From Adenophora triphylla var. japonica (Eukaryota > Streptophyta > Magnoliopsida > Asterales > Campanulaceae), in NCBI GenBank assembly GCA_022495995.1, contig JAFEMH010006970.1, forward strand, positions 42,891-106,890: 64,000 bases of DNA, in the 5' to 3' direction. The notes below the pieces were generated by a model, which saw only the letters and a program-made list of their open reading frames with translations, was not told the DNA's origin and ran no database searches. This document shows positions 1-11,045 of this stretch, in pieces. The position numbers and the translations under genes are program-made. Positions within the stretch are counted from its first letter, which is position 1, and every line of letters starts with the position of its first letter.

Positions 1-93
1 TTAAAGTATATGTCGCGTTTCCGAATAAGGAAAGTAACGTAGTGCAATTTTAGCATTGTACAAACTGTGACATTAATTCCGGGACGGAGGGAG
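1..93. mobile_element. Right end of a Stowaway-like MITE, cut by the window edge
   Basis: The segment ends in GGGACGGAGGGAG followed by TA (94-95). This is the reverse complement of the CTCCCTCCGTCCC terminus typical of Stowaway/mariner MITEs with TA target duplications. The left end lies outside the window, so length and family cannot be given. It contains no coding sequence. Confidence 0.55.
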
Positions 94-95
94 TA

Positions 96-1712
96 GTTTT
101 CAAGTTCACTGCCAGCGATAACGAATTCCCTCCATTTGTTTCTTTTTTCCACATAAACAGTTTCCGTTCGTGCTTGGATGTGAGGCGCAGTGCGTTTAGA
201 GATATCAGTGCTTTGTTCTCTCATACTTTTGCAATTCTTCGGCTTCATTGACATTGAGGAAAATATTTCTTTAGTTCTACTTTGGTTTATTTCTTCCCTG
301 CCAACTTCTTTACAACCCTGCTGGGAATTTCTTTTTCTCTAGTAATTAGGAGAACCAATTTTGAGCTCATTGCACATTTGCTTGGCAAATCCAATCTGTT
401 CGTTCTTTTATTGTGCACAGGAGTGTCCGCTAATATTTCTGTACATCTCTGAAGAGTGCTTCTTGAAAATCAATTGGAGGATTGAACTCATGACGACCCT
501 TAGGAAGAATAAAGCTTCAATGATGAAGTTTGCTTGAAGAATAAATTCTTCACATTAGAACTACACCAATATACATGTGAATCGTCATGTGTGAACTATT
601 ATCTGCTTGTTTCATAGTTTGCTTTGTTCAGTTTTAGATATTTGGCATCATCAACCTTTCTCCCACAAACTTAAATTTCGTACATATGGTTGTTCAGTTT
701 TAGATATTGAAGAAAACTACAATATACCGGATTATTTCAGGTTCTCTCCCGCTTTTTCTTTTTATCCCCGGTGTGCGGGGGGTGGGGGTGGGTGGTAGAG
801 ATCTGATGATGCTCAAGTCCAGAAAGAAGGTCTGGTAGAAGGATGTAGTGGTTAAATTATTATTTTGTTTATCTGTTCACCTCATGTAATATTGTTATCT
901 TTATGTCAATTTGTCCTTTCATTTAGCCTTCAAATATAAAGATTGTCAAATGTGATTTCCAGCTTTGAACATTGTTGTAAAATTTTGTTCTCCAGAAACT
1001 GATATTATCCTCAATTTACTATGTATGGGACGATTTAAGAAAAATCGGGTTTGATTATTCACTGTTGAAGATGGTGGAGTCTCTGTGGATGATCGATAAC
1101 AACTTGTAATCAACCAACAGCCCCAGAAGCGGATATTTCTGTAATGAGTGCAATATTGCTAATCCATTGTTATGGCTGCTACATACAATCCCCCTACTCC
1201 GAGTTGTGCAGGGGACATCAAAAATCTACCATTGAGCCAACTGCTGCACTAGAGGCAGTTTGCCGCTCAACGGTTGCCTGTTCTGCTCATGACCTGACCA
1301 TGAAGTGGGAACTCGGGAATATACTAGTCTTCTCTATTGGAAAACTTAGTCCTGGCCATTAAATGGGAACTCATATATATACTCAGTCTTCTCAACTGGA
1401 AAACTTACAAGTCTTTTCTCCCGTTTGGTTTGGGTTGTGACATTTTTATTTTCCAAATTTGTTCCACCCATCACATCTAATAGGAAACGTTCAATTCCAT
1501 TTGGAAAATAATCTGTACAGGTAGTTACTAACAGACTAACAATATCCCTTACAACTAACTAACTAACTAACTAACATAGTAAGCAATTTACAATGTGACC
1601 CCTTGTATTTCCATCGTTAACTCCACAAGCCCTTCTGTTAGTAGTTGGGTGATACTGCTGAACATCATGCTTCTTCTCTGTCTTTGTGAAAGCATTGTAA
1701 TAACAGTTTTGC
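96..1712. other. Intergenic DNA upstream of the receptor gene, no gene recognised
   Basis: I see no protein with recognisable domains. The open frames near 607 and 1144 are short, lack family resemblance and have no plausible partner exons. A short direct repeat (GTTCAGTTTTAGATATT) occurs near 634 and 690. The region may hold distal promoter sequence or decayed transposon DNA. Confidence 0.5.
1553..1575. repeat. (AACT)n microsatellite
   Basis: About five to six uninterrupted AACT units lie roughly 430 bp upstream of the receptor start codon. It is a simple tandem repeat with no visible role. Confidence 0.85.
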
Positions 1713-1957
1713 TTGACTTGACTTGAATCTGTTGTTTATCTTTGATACTCCCCCACAAGTTGAAGGGTTAAAAGGTGATAAAACCCTTGCGACTTTTCTC
1801 GGACAATAGTTTTAGTCAATTTTAAGATGGAAGAAGTAGCAATTTCTAAGACGGAAGAAAAAGCCATTTTTTTCCTTGAGTCAACTTAGGAACAAATGAC
1901 TTGGACTCCTCCCCCCTTACTGAAATTGTTTATATAGCCTCCTCCTCCTCCTCCTCC
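1713..1957 (+). promoter_or_regulatory. Probable promoter of the LRR receptor-like protein gene
   Basis: Two adjacent TTGAC W-box cores lie at 1713-1717 and 1718-1722. Two more occur on the opposite strand (GTCAA at 1815-1819 and 1880-1884). A TATA-like TTATATA lies at 1930-1936, about 70 bp before the ATG. A CTC/CCT trinucleotide tract (about 1938-1957) follows in the likely 5' leader. W-boxes bind WRKY factors and are common in immune receptor promoters, so pathogen-inducible expression is a reasonable inference but not shown. Confidence 0.5.
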
Positions 1958-2003
1958 TTACCCATCTAATTACACAAACGAAAACGAAAGAAAAAAGAAA
2001 AAG

Positions 2004-5000
2004 ATGAAGTCTATGTTACTTTACCAGTTGCTCTTCTTGGTCATGCAACACCAACTTGTTTCTTCTGCATCATATTTCCCTGCTTCCTCCTCTCCCAACC
2101 ATTTCTGCCCTCATGAACAGAGCCTTGCCTTGCTTCACTTCAAGCAAACCTTTACCATAGACACTTCTGCTTCAGCATCATGTGATTTTGTCGTCCAAAC
2201 TTCATTTCCAAAGACTCTGTCTTGGAATACTAGTACAGATTGTTGCCTATGGGACGGAGTAACCTGTGATGAGTTGACTGGTCAAGTAATTGGTCTCGAC
2301 CTCAGTTGCAGCCAACTTCAAGGTAGCTTCAATTCCAACAATACCCTCTTTCATCTTCCTCACCTCCAAAAGCTCAATCTTGCTTTCAATGATTTCTTTC
2401 CCTCTATCATTCCACGCAAAATTGGCACGTTTGCAACTACTTTGACACATCTCAACTTGTCCAACTGTCGATTTTCCGGCCACATTCCAACTGAAATTTC
2501 AAGTCTCACCAAGCTTTTTTCGCTTGATCTGTCGTATAATGATCAAGGCATTAAGCTTGGACCCAATAGTTTTAGATTACTCATTCAAAACATGACACAG
2601 TTAAGAGTACTCTCTCTTGCTTTAGTAAACATCTCTTCTGTTTTACCAATCAATGTGTCTTCCTCTTTCACATCACTTGATCTTTCTTCCACTGGATTGC
2701 ACGGGATTTTACCAGAAAAGCTTTTCCATTTACCAAACTTGGAAAAACTCGATTTATCGCTCAACAAAGGTCTAACTGGAAATTTTCCTGAAGTGGATCA
2801 GAAAAGCAGTAGTCCCTTTCGTTGGTTGGATCTTTCAATAACAAATTTGTCAGGAGAAGTGCCTCGTTCAATTAGATATCTCAAATCCTTGAATTATTTG
2901 TCTCTCTCGGGATGCCAATTTACAGGTTCCATACTTGAATCCCTGGAGAACTGCACAGAGATGACTAACTTGGACCTCTCCGGCAACAAGTTCACCGGAA
3001 ACATCCCATCTACACTCTCAAATCTTGATCAACTAACTCGCTTAGTCTTAACAGACAATATTTTTCAAGGCAGGGTTCCCAATATCTTCAGCAAGCTTAA
3101 GAATCTAAGGACTCTACTACTTCGATCCAACCAATTGAATGGTCCATTTCCATCTTCAGTTGTTAATCTAACAAACCTTGTCGAGTTAGATTTTTCATAT
3201 AATTCACTTACAGGCTCCTTTCCATTTTACTCCACCGGGCTTCAAAACCTCACTGATATCCTTTTACTGGGTAACAGTCTCACTGGGATGCTGCCATCTT
3301 GGTTTTTTGCACTTCCTTCATTGGTGATTATAGACCTTAGTTTTAATCAACTATATGGTCCACTCGGTGATTTCCAATCAAATTCTCTCGAGATGATTGA
3401 CTTGAGCAGAAATCATTTGCATGGCCCAATCCCTCGTTCGGTTTCCAAGGTTCCGAACCTGAGTTCTCTTTACCTTTGGGGGAACAATTTTTCTGGAGTT
3501 GTGGAGCTAGACATGTTCTCAAATCTCACAAACCTTCAATATCTTGATCTTTCTTACAACAGTCTCACTGTCAGCACTACCTACAGGAATCTCAATTCAA
3601 CCTTTAACAACCTTAATACATTTCGCTTGGCTAAATGTAAGTTGAAGGAGTTCCCCAAATTCTTGAAAGCCTGCAAAAATCTCAGGTTACTCGATCTTTC
3701 TCACAACGAAATTGAAGGCAACATTCCTAATTGGATGCTATCCATGTGGGTGGATTCATTGAGTTACCTCAATATTTCTCACAATTTGTTAACAGGTGTA
3801 AATAGACTACCATGGAAGAATTTAGGAGTTCTTGATCTCAAATCCAACTTGATTCAAGAGCCATTGACATCGACATTGTGTGATCTGACCCTCCTTGAAG
3901 TTCTTGATATGTCAAATAACAGCTTGGGTGGCGGGATTCCTCAGTGTATGAGAAACTTGAATAGGCTTATGATTCTCAATTTGCAGACAAATAGACTTTC
4001 CGGGACGATTCCAGAAATATTTGTAAATGGAAATTGGTTGTTAAATCTTGATTTCAATGGAAATCAGCTAGAAGGGAGGCTCCCCAGATCTCTGACTACA
4101 TGTAATGAGTTGCAGTTTCTTGATCTTGGAAACAACCAGTTAAATGACACATTCCCTCAGTGGCTGGAAACTCTTCCCGATCTTCAAGTCCTCGTCTTGA
4201 GATCTAACAGATTGCATGGTCCCATCACAAGAATTTCCACGACTAGCTCTCCTTTCGCAAAGCTTAGAGTCATTGATCTTTCCCGGAATCAGTTTACTGG
4301 CCTCTTGCCAGCAACATATATCAACAATTTCAAAGGGATGATGAATGTGAATTTGAATAACACCACACTGCAATATATGGTTAAAGTCCATGAATATTAT
4401 TATTCCATGACAGTTGCATGGAAAGGTCACGACCAGATCTACGACAGGATTTTAACTGTCTTCACGGCCATTGATCTCTCAAGCAACAAGTTCGAAGGAG
4501 GGATTCCAAATGCCATAGGATATCTCAAATCACTCAAAGTTCTCAACTTATCCCATAACAGCCTCACCGGTCAAATCCCTCTACAGTTGGTAAATCTCTC
4601 GGAGATCGAATCATTAGACCTCTCCTCAAACCATCTGACAGGAAAGATTCCACAACAGCTTGCAGGCCTTAATACTTTAGCAATCTTAAATCTCTCACAC
4701 AATCATTTGGAGGGAAAAATACCCCGAGGCCCACAATTCAACACATTCGACAATGATTCGTACGTGGGCAACTCAGCCTTATGCGGATTTCCATTATCAA
4801 AAGGCTGCAATGGAGACGAGGAGACACCATCAGCAATAGATGTTGAAAAAGAAGATGATTCAGATTCTGAGAGTGGATTTACTTGGATTCCAGTGGTAAT
4901 GGGATATAGTGTTGGAACAGCTGTTGGATTGGTTGTGGGATATCTAATGCTCTTAACAGGAAAACCAAAATGGTTGATTGGAATTGTTAAAGCAGAAGAA

Positions 5001-5036
5001 CGCAGAATTCTGAAACGCAGAAACAGACACAAGTGA
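2004..5036 (+). CDS. LRR receptor-like protein (Cf-9/RLP type), intact
   Basis: Single-exon gene of 1010 codons. Residues 1 to about 21 form a hydrophobic signal peptide. A cysteine-bearing LRR N-terminal cap follows (CPHEQSLALLHFK near 35, then DCCLWDGVTCD near 78-88). About 25-30 extracellular leucine-rich repeats follow, most with the LxxLDLSxNxLTGxIP pattern. A non-LRR island near residues 770-810 (around YYYSMTVAWKGHDQIYD) splits off the last repeats. The cap ends in SALCGFPLSKGC, then an acidic stretch (EKEDDSDSES), one membrane helix with GxxxG spacing (WIPVVMGYSVGTAVGLVVGY) and a short basic cytoplasmic tail without a kinase. This is the layout of Cf/Hcr9 and related RLPs, which sense extracellular ligands at the plasma membrane and signal through SOBIR1- and BAK1-type kinases. 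The ligand cannot be predicted. The ATG follows a TATA box and CT-rich leader and gives a good signal peptide. Confidence 0.95.
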   Translation: MKSMLLYQLLFLVMQHQLVSSASYFPASSSPNHFCPHEQSLALLHFKQTFTIDTSASASCDFVVQTSFPKTLSWNTSTDCCLWDGVTCDELTGQVIGLDLSCSQLQGSFNSNNTLFHLPHLQKLNLAFNDFFPSIIPRKIGTFATTLTHLNLSNCRFSGHIPTEISSLTKLFSLDLSYNDQGIKLGPNSFRLLIQNMTQLRVLSLALVNISSVLPINVSSSFTSLDLSSTGLHGILPEKLFHLPNLEKLDLSLNKGLTGNFPEVDQKSSSPFRWLDLSITNLSGEVPRSIRYLKSLNYLSLSGCQFTGSILESLENCTEMTNLDLSGNKFTGNIPSTLSNLDQLTRLVLTDNIFQGRVPNIFSKLKNLRTLLLRSNQLNGPFPSSVVNLTNLVELDFSYNSLTGSFPFYSTGLQNLTDILLLGNSLTGMLPSWFFALPSLVIIDLSFNQLYGPLGDFQSNSLEMIDLSRNHLHGPIPRSVSKVPNLSSLYLWGNNFSGVVELDMFSNLTNLQYLDLSYNSLTVSTTYRNLNSTFNNLNTFRLAKCKLKEFPKFLKACKNLRLLDLSHNEIEGNIPNWMLSMWVDSLSYLNISHNLLTGVNRLPWKNLGVLDLKSNLIQEPLTSTLCDLTLLEVLDMSNNSLGGGIPQCMRNLNRLMILNLQTNRLSGTIPEIFVNGNWLLNLDFNGNQLEGRLPRSLTTCNELQFLDLGNNQLNDTFPQWLETLPDLQVLVLRSNRLHGPITRISTTSSPFAKLRVIDLSRNQFTGLLPATYINNFKGMMNVNLNNTTLQYMVKVHEYYYSMTVAWKGHDQIYDRILTVFTAIDLSSNKFEGGIPNAIGYLKSLKVLNLSHNSLTGQIPLQLVNLSEIESLDLSSNHLTGKIPQQLAGLNTLAILNLSHNHLEGKIPRGPQFNTFDNDSYVGNSALCGFPLSKGCNGDEETPSAIDVEKEDDSDSESGFTWIPVVMGYSVGTAVGLVVGYLMLLTGKPKWLIGIVKAEERRILKRRNRHK

Positions 5037-5323
5037 TTCTGGCACTAAAGTAATAATGCCTAAGATTTTTATTAATAATGTATTTTTCTTTGCGTATTAT
5101 TGTGCTTAGATATTCAGTCCATGGGAGATATGATATTACTAGAATAAAACTACAAGTTTGTAAGCTTATTTTTAAATAAAGACCCTCTAGATGAGATATT
5201 GTATGAAATATATATATAGATGGATTTTCCAGATACTTCCTCGACCCAGGGTCGTTGTTGACTTGTCAAATTATTTAAAAAGTGCTCTCTACTTTGTTTG
5301 TGCAATGGTTGTAATATCGTAAT
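5037..5323. other. 3' flank of the receptor gene
   Basis: AT-rich sequence with several AATAAT-like polyadenylation candidates within 60 bp of the stop codon. No further gene is visible. Confidence 0.5.
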
Positions 5324-5450
5324 TGTTAGAGATATTATCCCACATCGAGAATTGACAAACCTTACATATAACATATAAAGATCGTGTGTCACTCCCATTA
5401 ACACCAATTGGCTTTAAGGTGTAACCTCACACTTTAAGAGTAATATTACA
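5324..5450 (+). repeat. Possible LTR fragment
   Basis: The stretch starts TGTTAGAGATATTATCCC and continues with CACATCG, a start common to many plant LTRs. No partner LTR, primer site or coding region belongs to it. It does not match the 3' LTR of the copia element downstream. Confidence 0.3.
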
Positions 5451-5469
5451 CGAAGACTATTTTCTTATT

Positions 5470-5538
5470 TAGTAATGCGACACTCATTTTGGGACATACC
5501 AAAAAAGAAAACGCAACACTTTTAAGGGACAGAGGGAG
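5470..5538. mobile_element. Stowaway-like MITE right-end remnant
   Basis: The segment ends GGGACAGAGGGAG plus TA (5539-5540) and has internal ATGCGACAC and CGCAACAC words. It resembles the MITE end at the window start. The left terminus is unclear. Confidence 0.4.
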
Positions 5539-5540
5539 TA

Positions 5541-6165
5541 AAAAGTTTCAGAATATGAAGTACTCCAAAGTCTGGTGGGAAGTAAACATATGTTCTTCTG
5601 TAAATAATTATCTTGTTCAGAATACATGCCACCTGCTTCTCTTCAATTGGTTTGTGGTTTTCTTTGATTTCTAAAATGAAATTTTAGTTCTTCAACTTAA
5701 TCTTTTCAGGGTGTCATAAAATGATATTTTCCCATTCATTCTCCAGCTGCAACAAGATGTAAAAGAGTAATAACCTGCATCTAGATGATGGATACATGCT
5801 CCACAACTGATCTGCAAAAAATGATGTTTATTTCATGCAACAATTATTTAAAAATGTCTTAATCATAAATAAGTCAAAAGAGGAATCAGCTTTTCGGAAA
5901 GACAAATTCCTTTCGACCTGCACACGAAAAGACGTAACGATCTGGGCACTGCAACTTCAATTAGGGAGTTCGTATGCAGTACTACTTACGTTTTAAAATG
6001 AATGTTTATCTTTAATCTCTATTGTCTTAAAAAAAAAAAAAAACACATTCATTTTTGGGACCGAACAAAAGCAATTTTGTAAGTTTTTTGTGATCTAAGA
6101 TACTCAAGAAGGGTCTTACCTGGCCATCTACTAATCAAATGCTGGAAATAAAAATCTGGAAATCC
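5541..6165. other. Intergenic DNA, no gene recognised
   Basis: AT-rich DNA with a poly-A run near 6029-6043. No LTR or primer-binding site is visible here, although this is where a 5' LTR of the following copia element would be expected. That element is therefore 5'-truncated. Confidence 0.5.
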
Positions 6166-6984
6166 AAATAATATTTGTAGTATTCACTGAAATTATTATT
6201 CATTGATGGAATGATTGAAAAACCCACCATGGAAGATGAACTGAAACTTTGGCAAATTGTGAACCCAATGGTGGTTTCAAGGATCTTTAACACCATTGAG
6301 ACAAGCCTTCGTTCCATGGTGAGCTATGTGGATGATGCAAAGACGTTGTGGGACGATTTGCGGGAGAGATTTTCGGTTGGAAACGGACCAAGGGTTCAAC
6401 AATTGAACGCGGATCTAGCAAACTGCAAACAACAAAAAGGTGAAAGCGTGGCGACCTATTTTGGTCGTGTGAAGAAACTGTGGGACGATCTGAATGACTT
6501 TGACGCACTCCTGACTTGCTCATGTTCGGGGTGCAGGTGCAACATCAGTATGAAGCTAGTCCAACGACGTGAAGACGAGAGGATTTATCAATTCGTTATG
6601 GGTCTTGACACACCGAAGTTTGAGAACGTGAAGTCCTCCATACTGAACACATAACCCTTGCCTAATGTTAATAACGCATATTTCATGGTTGCACGAGAAG
6701 AAAGAGTTCGGGGCAGCATGCATGAAGATTATCCAGCACCTGCCAGCTTTGCTGTTCAGATAGTTGTGGAAACAAGTGTGCGTACAAATGATCGCACAAC
6801 TGGTTCGAAAGGGGAAAGAAAGGAGGTTAGCAGTATTGTTTGTTCTTACTACAAGAAGAAGGGACATTATACAGATACATGCTACAGGCTGGTGGGGTAT
6901 CCAGAATGGTGGGGAGAACTACGCTTGAGGATCACGAAGGGACGAGGCGGAGCCCAAACCACTTTGGCTACGGGAAGACACTAA
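6166..6984 (+). pseudogene. copia gag remnant (UBN2-like capsid and zinc knuckle)
   Basis: 6211-6654 encodes a UBN2/retrotran_gag-like capsid segment (LWDDLRERF, GESVATYFGRVKKLWDDL). A TAA stop at 6652-6654 breaks it. After the stop, 6658-6984 continues with a knuckle CSYYKKKGHYTDTC near 6842-6885. The N-terminus appears lost with the 5' end of the element. Gag normally packages element RNA in virus-like particles. Confidence 0.8.
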
Positions 6985-7152
6985 AGCACATTCAATCCAC
7001 GAGTCAACACGGTGCATACCAGCGGGGAGGGAGCTGCCGGAATGACAGATGATGATAGGGATGGCTTGCTGGGTTTCACGTCTGAACAATGGAATCACTT
7101 CAAGGAGTATGTGCAGACACATGTGTAGACAACTGATCGCATAACTGGTAGA

Positions 7153-10068
7153 ATGAATGGTAAGACAAATAATGAGCCTTGGCTTGTCGATAGTGGAGCT
7201 AATCAACACATAACTGGCAACATTACTTTGGTGGAAAATGTGCGTCAGATTGAGGCTAACCACATAGGTTTGCCCAATGGAAGATACATGATCGCCACGA
7301 AAGAAGGAGATGTTTCCATCGGATCACATCTACGCTTGAGAAACGTTTTATATGCCCCCACATTCAACTGTAATCTTTTATCTGTCTCTCAATTACTTAA
7401 TGATTTCAATCATGTAGTGCATTTTTCTGATAAATTGTGCGTTGTACAGGACCGAGCCACGAATATTTTGATTGGAACGAGTGAACAAGACGGGGGGTTA
7501 TACTACTTGAGGGGATCATCATGGACGCAAGCTTGCAACATCAGAGAATCTGGAAGCTATCATTTGTGGGATCAACGACTTGGACATCCATCAAGTAAAG
7601 TGGTTGGTTTATTGCCTTTTATTAATCGTAGTAATATTAATAAAGACATTTGCGAAATTTACTGCCAAGTTAAATAAAGTAGAGACAAGTTTTTGCTTAC
7701 TGACAATAACTCTATTGAAATTTTTGATTTAATTCATTGTGATATTTGGGGTGATTATCGAAAGCCTGCAATGTGTGGAGCCATTTATTTTTTGACCATT
7801 GTAGGCGATTGTTCTCGTGCCGTGTGGGTTGACTTGGTTAAATCCAAAAGCGATGTTTCTCAAATCTTGAAAAAAATTCTTGTCACGGTCGAACGGCAAT
7901 TTAATAAATGTGTCAAGAAAATTAGGAGTGACAATGGGATATAATTTACTTGTTTAGAAAAATATTTTATTGAAAATGGCATTAAGCATCACAACACTTG
8001 CATTCGTACATCCCAATAAAATGGAAGGGTGGAGAGGAAGCATAGACATATCCTGAATGTGTCTTGTGCTTTAATGTTTCAAGCAAAATTACCAGTGAAA
8101 TTTTGGAGAGAGTGTGTACTAGCAGCAGGGCACCTAATTAATCGTACCCCTTTGAAATTGTTGCATGGAAAAACCCCCTATGAAATCCTTTTTGGAAAAC
8201 CCCTTCCTACAAACACATTAAGGTTTTGGGATCTCTGTATTATGTTCATTACTCTCGAAAAGATAATGATAAATTTGCTAGTCGAAGCAGACAATGTTTT
8301 TTTTTGTTATCCTTTTGGGAAGAAAGGTTGGTTAGTGTATGATCTTGATGAGCATAAAATGCTCATTTCTCGAGATGTTGTCTTTGTTGAAAAGGAGTTT
8401 CCCTTTGCTAGTGACTGGATTAATCCAGAAAAAGCCTATACGGATTCAGACATATTCCTGTGTGCACCTACAGATGAAGTTACTCGCTATCCTTTATCAC
8501 ACTTTGTTAGTTGCACTAACTTTTCTATGGCACATCGTTGTTTCTTGGCTGCTGTTGACCCAGGACATGAACTGAAGCATTTTGGAGAAGCAATTAAGTA
8601 TCCTCGTTGGTGTGAGGCCATGAACAAAGAACTTGCTACTCTTGACCAGAATGGTACGTGGAAATTAGTAGATGTTCCCACTGACAAGAAGGTGATTGGC
8701 AACAAATGGGTTTATAAGATAAATTATAACGCGGATGGATCCGTTGAACGCTACGAAGCTCGCTTGGTCATATTGGGGAACTGCCAAGTTGAAGGTGTAG
8801 ATTTCAAAGAAACTTTTGCACCAACAATCAAGATGGTCACTGCAGTTCGTGGGTGGGAACTTCATCAAATGGACATTCACAATGCGTTCTTTCATGGCGA
8901 TCTTAGTGAAGATGTCTATATGAAGGTACCTTTGGGCCATCATGCTTCCTCTTCAGGAAAGGTGTGTAAACTCAAGAAGTCAGTATGGATTACGTCAAGC
9001 ACCTCATTGTTGGTTTGCAAAGTTGTCAACTGCCTTGAGGAAATATGGCTACCGCCAATCATATTCAGATTATTCTCTCTTCTTTTACAACACTTCCGCT
9101 GCTGAGCTACACATTCTTGTGTGGATGATCTGGTCATTGGTGGTAATGATCATGATGTAATTCAACGCTTCAGGGCATATCTTAGTAAATGCTTTCACAT
9201 GAAAGACTTGGGACGTCTTATGTATTTTTTGGGGCTTGAAGTTGCTACACATCCAGACGACATTTTTCTTTCTCAACTAAAATAAGCCCTTGATATTCTT
9301 TACGAGACAGGACTCCTTGGTGCTCATCCGGCACTTACGCCCATTGAACAAAACCACCGTTTGGCATTGACTGAAGACACGAATTTACGTGATCCTGAGC
9401 CTTATCGACGTCTTGTGGGACGTCTTATCTATTGCACCATTACACGCCCGGAGTTGTCCTATAGTGAGCATAATCTTGCACAATTTATGACCAAGCCCAA
9501 GATTGCTCATTGGGCTGCTGCTTTACGTGTGGTTCGTTATTTGAAAGCACATCCTGGACAAGGAATTCTCTTGCGAACATCCTTCAATTTAAGACTACGA
9601 GCCTACTGTGACTCGAATTGGGCAAGTTGTCCCATCACGCGACGTTCTCTCACAGCCTATTTTATTTTTCTTGGTGACTCATCGATCTCGTGGAAGACAA
9701 AGAAGTAAGGTACGATCTCTCGCTATTCGGCTGAGGTAGAATATCGATCTATGTCTAGTGCCACTTGAGAGCTCAAATGGTTACTACGTCTTATTCGGTC
9801 CTTCGGAATTAAACATGATACTCTGGTGCCCCTTCTCTGTGATAGTCAATCTGCTTTACATATGACTCAGAATCCAGTCCATCATTAATGCACGAAGCAT
9901 ATCGAAGTTGACTGTCATCTTGTGCATGGTGATGTTCAAACAGGTGTCCTCACAACTCGGTATATTCACACCTCCGCACAATTGGCTGGTGTGCTCACCA
10001 AGGCATTGGACAGTCGACAATTTCTCGATCTACTTGGCAAGTTGGGCGTTTGGGACTTAAATGCTCCA
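7153..10068 (+). pseudogene. copia pol remnant: protease, integrase, RT, RNase H
   Basis: The protease motif LVDSGANQHI lies near 7180-7210. GAG-pre-integrase (LWDQRLGHPSSKVV) is at 7564-7605. Integrase core pieces lie at 7730-8030 (DLIHCDIWGDY, then FLTIVGDCSR). RT begins near 8590 (WCEAMNKELATLDQNGTWKLV) and reaches a CVDDLVIG box near 9118-9142, where YVDD is usual. RNase H lies at 9590-10000 (YCDSNWASCP, then a later DSQSA). At least eight stop codons or frameshifts interrupt it, so it cannot encode an active polyprotein. Confidence 0.88.
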
Positions 10069-10081
10069 ACTTGAGGGGGGG

Positions 10082-10348
10082 TGTTGAGATATTGACAAAG
10101 ATATTTTGTCAATATCTTTTCCTTTTTCATATGATCATTGTTTACTTATTTAATATATGTAAGTTAGGTAGAATTCTTCTTCAAGTAGGAAAGTTCAATA
10201 TATAGCATTAGTTATGGTAGAATCCTTCTGCGAGTAGGAAAGTCATGTATTGGTAGAATCCTTCTCCAAGTAGGAAAGTTGTGTGTATATATAGGGATGT
10301 AATCAATTGTATTTTTCAAGGAAAGTAAATATTATTTTCTCCTTCACA
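10082..10348 (+). repeat. 3' LTR of the copia element
   Basis: It follows the purine tract CTTGAGGGGGGG and starts TGTTGAGATATTGAC. An inverted repeat GATATTGACAAA / TTTGTCAATATC lies at its 5' edge. Three near-copies of GTAGAATCCTTCTNCNAGTAGG (near 10167, 10215 and 10252) sit just upstream of TATATATAGGG, as enhancer-like repeats. The right edge (TTCACA) is an estimate because there is no second LTR to compare. Confidence 0.65.
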
Positions 10349-10641
10349 CAAATTCGGTTCTTAACTGGTCCTAAAGGAATTAAACGAATTTCAAACTCTT
10401 GTACCCTAGAATATTACAACTAACAAACTACGAATCAAAAATTAGTAAAATATTATGAATTCAAATACAACTCCATTAAACAGTGTAATTAGGGTTTGAG
10501 AAGGTTACCAGAATGGCGATATAAACTGCTAACACTTTCTGGTCTTCGGAGATCGATTTTACTACTGAATTGGATCGCCGACAGTGATATTTGATATGAT
10601 TACTTAAAATTTATCAATCTAATGAGTTCGGACGGAAACAC
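10349..10641. other. Spacer between copia and chromovirus elements
   Basis: AT-rich, no gene seen. It ends in AACAC (10637-10641), which matches four of five bases of the sequence beyond the other end of the chromovirus. Confidence 0.5.
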
Positions 10642-10994
10642 TATAACAACCAAACACCTAAATGGGGGAATCAATTGAATTGTAAATGGAGATTGACCAT
10701 AACAAGGTACGAAGAACACCTAATTAAGCTAATAATCTACTCGTAAAATACGCTACTCCTAACAAAGAAGAAACGCAAACAATACTGATCAATCCATACC
10801 CCTCCAAAGGCTCCAGGTACTTGCTGCGCCACCAACAACCATCCAATGGAAACAAGCCTTGACCAATCACAATGCAACAAGTGTTGAGTGAATATTGAGC
10901 ACGTGCCATTCACGTGTTTAATTGTTATTCCCTCGTTACCACCACTAATTCTCCAATTACTAAACTGCCTCTCGTTGCCCATATAGTCGTTACA
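10642..10994 (-). repeat. 3' LTR of the chromovirus
   Basis: Aligns along its length with 15780-16142, with many substitutions and small gaps. On the minus strand it starts TGTAACGACTATATGG after the polypurine tract. Its outer edge has mutated (TATAAC instead of TGTAAT on the plus strand). Confidence 0.85.
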
Positions 10995-11045
10995 ACTCCA
11001 TTCCCCTTAAGAATTGACTTGTCCTTAAGACAGGAAGTTAGGAAA

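Larger units (their letters stand above)
6166..10348 (+). mobile_element. Degenerate 5'-truncated Ty1/copia retrotransposon
   Basis: Domains run gag, CCHC knuckle, protease, GAG-pre-integrase, integrase, reverse transcriptase and RNase H, the copia order (integrase before RT). They end at a purine-rich tract (about 10069-10081) and a 3' LTR. Many stop codons and frameshifts break the reading frame, and the 5' LTR and primer site are missing. The element is dead and old. The CCHC knuckle followed by LVGYPEWW suggests an Ale/Retrofit-like lineage, at low confidence. Confidence 0.9.

Noticed and set aside
5324..5450. 5' LTR of the copia element
   Set aside because: Starts TGTTAGAGATATTATCCC, but the copia 3' LTR starts TGTTGAGATATTGACAAAG. 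No primer site follows and sequences do not align beyond the first bases.
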